From: Pontederia crassipes
Lineage: Eukaryota > Streptophyta > Magnoliopsida > Commelinales > Pontederiaceae
Assembly (NCBI GenBank): GCA_030549335.1
Contig: CM060190.1
Coordinates: 73,050,118-73,114,117 of the forward strand
Direction: 5' to 3'
Length of the DNA: 64,000 nucleotides
Of the stretch, positions 63,055 through 64,000 are shown one piece after another. Below the pieces are notes generated by a model. That model was not told where the DNA came from, ran no database searches, and saw only the letters and a list, made by a program, of their open reading frames with translations. Numbering within the stretch: the stretch's first letter is position 1; the number at the start of each line of letters is the position of its first letter. The position numbers and the translations under genes were made by a program.

Positions 63055-63308
63055 GGGGGTCGGAACTCATCTTTCTTCTTCATTGCGCGAGACGGGGACG
63101 CTAGGACAGCAGACGAGGAGACAAAGAGGAAAACAACTTGTGTTGGAGCTGGGGGGCCGACGCGAACCGTCTAATAGGACCGGCGCAAAATGAACCGCAC
63201 ATCCTACCCAAGCTTTGATCTTCCATGCAATGACTGAATCTTTTGGGAGGACATACCTACCAACATAAGTTGGTAATAAATTCATTATATCATTTTAAAA
63301 AAAGAAAA
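63055..63308 (-). repeat. Terminal inverted repeat, right arm
   Basis: Reverse-complement partner of 58783-59035. No clear flanking target duplication was found. Confidence 0.8.
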
Positions 63309-63551
63309 TACATATGGTGGGGCTCATATTTAATTAAAAAATGATGAATTTTAATATATAAAAAATTGAGGGTCAAACAATACTTTAGTATGGAACGCTA
63401 TAATTTATTGTAGTGAGTTTGCAAAATAGGAAATTAATATTAATAAGAATATTTGGATAATGCCATGATACTATCAAAATATAAAGTTTAAAATACTAAT
63501 CAAAGGCTGACGAATTCTTGGCCAAGATTTCAATTGGTAACATATAAAAAA

Positions 63552-63829
63552 ATGTAAGTTTCTCATTGATGTGAGAGTGATTACATGAGTATCCGAGATT
63601 GTAGGAACAACTATGACATTATTGCAAGTTTCTCATTAATGTGAGAGTGGCTACATGAGTATCCAAAATTGTATGCGAATAAATATGCTTGTGTTGATGG
63701 TTCTCCAGTAAACCGAATCTTGTGTTCATTTGTTAGGAGGTGTTGAATGAGTCTTGTGGTAGCTTTTGTGAGTTGTTGAATGAGTTTTGTGGCAGTTTTT
63801 ATGTGAGCAGAATGTGATACTCTAATACA
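63552..63829 (-). mobile_element. Copia-type 3' LTR (part)
   Basis: On the minus strand the LTR begins TGTATTAGAGTATCAC at 63829, directly after a polypurine-like aatttatgggg that follows the pol stop. Its interior contains a 48-bp direct repeat (63552-63603 and 63625-63672, shared tgagagtg...tacatgagtatcc). The distal LTR end was not determined. Confidence 0.6.
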
Positions 63830-63867
63830 CCCCATAAATTCAAGAAGGTCATGAGTTTAATCGGAGC

Positions 63868-64000
63868 TTATTTTTTAGGAACTACAAATAGGTCAATACT
63901 TGGTTTTGTTAAGACATCGACGATTTGGTCCTTTGTGGAGAGAAATTGAATGGGCAACCTTTTGTGTTCAACTTCATCGCATACAAAATGAAAATCAATC
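63868..64000 (-). pseudogene. Ty1/copia polyprotein C-terminus, cut by the window edge
   Basis: The minus frame ends ...FLSTKDQIVDVLTKP..., the RNase H C-terminal signature (STKDQ.AD.LTKP) of copia retrotransposons, and stops at 63868-63870. Only 43 codons are in the window. It is followed in order by a polypurine tract and LTR start. Intactness of the element cannot be judged. Confidence 0.8.

Overview
This window is nuclear DNA of a flowering plant. The genes carry many short GT-AG introns, the products are plant forms of housekeeping proteins, and the intergenic space is AT-rich and full of plant transposon remnants. The intronless PPR gene is very GC-rich next to AT-rich surroundings, which suggests a monocot, but I cannot name the species. 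There are no bacterial operons, CRISPR arrays or recognisable tRNA/rRNA genes.

Nine protein-coding genes are supported, with exons assembled from splice signals and reading-frame continuity. In order they are: cytosolic phosphoglycerate kinase (+, 0.3-3.7 kb); mitochondrial-type GABA transaminase (+, 5.0-11.8 kb); an organelle-extended HINT/HIT nucleotide hydrolase (-, 12.5-14.5 kb); NF-YC transcription factor subunit (-, 18.9-19.7 kb, with a likely 5' UTR intron to 22.7 kb); TRAPPC3/BET3 (-, 23.9-26.8 kb); a double-domain lytic-transglycosylase-like protein (-, 32.8-37.6 kb); bifunctional AICAR transformylase/IMP cyclohydrolase (+, 47.1-51.6 kb); a DYW-class PPR RNA-editing-type protein (+, 52.3-54.4 kb); and a 100-residue GRF zinc-finger protein (-, 56.0-56.4 kb). 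A copia pol fragment enters from the right edge. The genes are not a functional cluster.

The rest is transposon-rich. (i) A short TTG-tailed retroposon family has four copies; three of them have target-site duplications (TSDs) that I could read directly. (ii) A three-LTR TRIM lies in a GABA transaminase intron. (iii) A roughly 3 kb Ty3/gypsy LTR lies at 15.3-18.3 kb. (iv) Small hAT-like elements with TAGG/CAGGGG ends and 8-bp TSDs lie at 28.0, 38.1, 38.8, 41.5 and 60.0 kb. (v) A 160-bp Mutator-type MITE lies at 27.3 kb. (vi) A composite at 58.8-63.3 kb has about 250-bp terminal inverted repeats enclosing a 12-copy tandem array of about 245-bp units, which is itself interrupted by a hAT element.

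The observations most worth a second look are the 58.8-63.3 kb composite, the hAT element with an empty-site paralogue in the same window (41.5/45.2 kb), the out-of-frame transit-peptide-like ORF upstream of the AICAR transformylase gene, two likely GC-AG introns, and the duplicated flank shared by the PPR and GRF genes.
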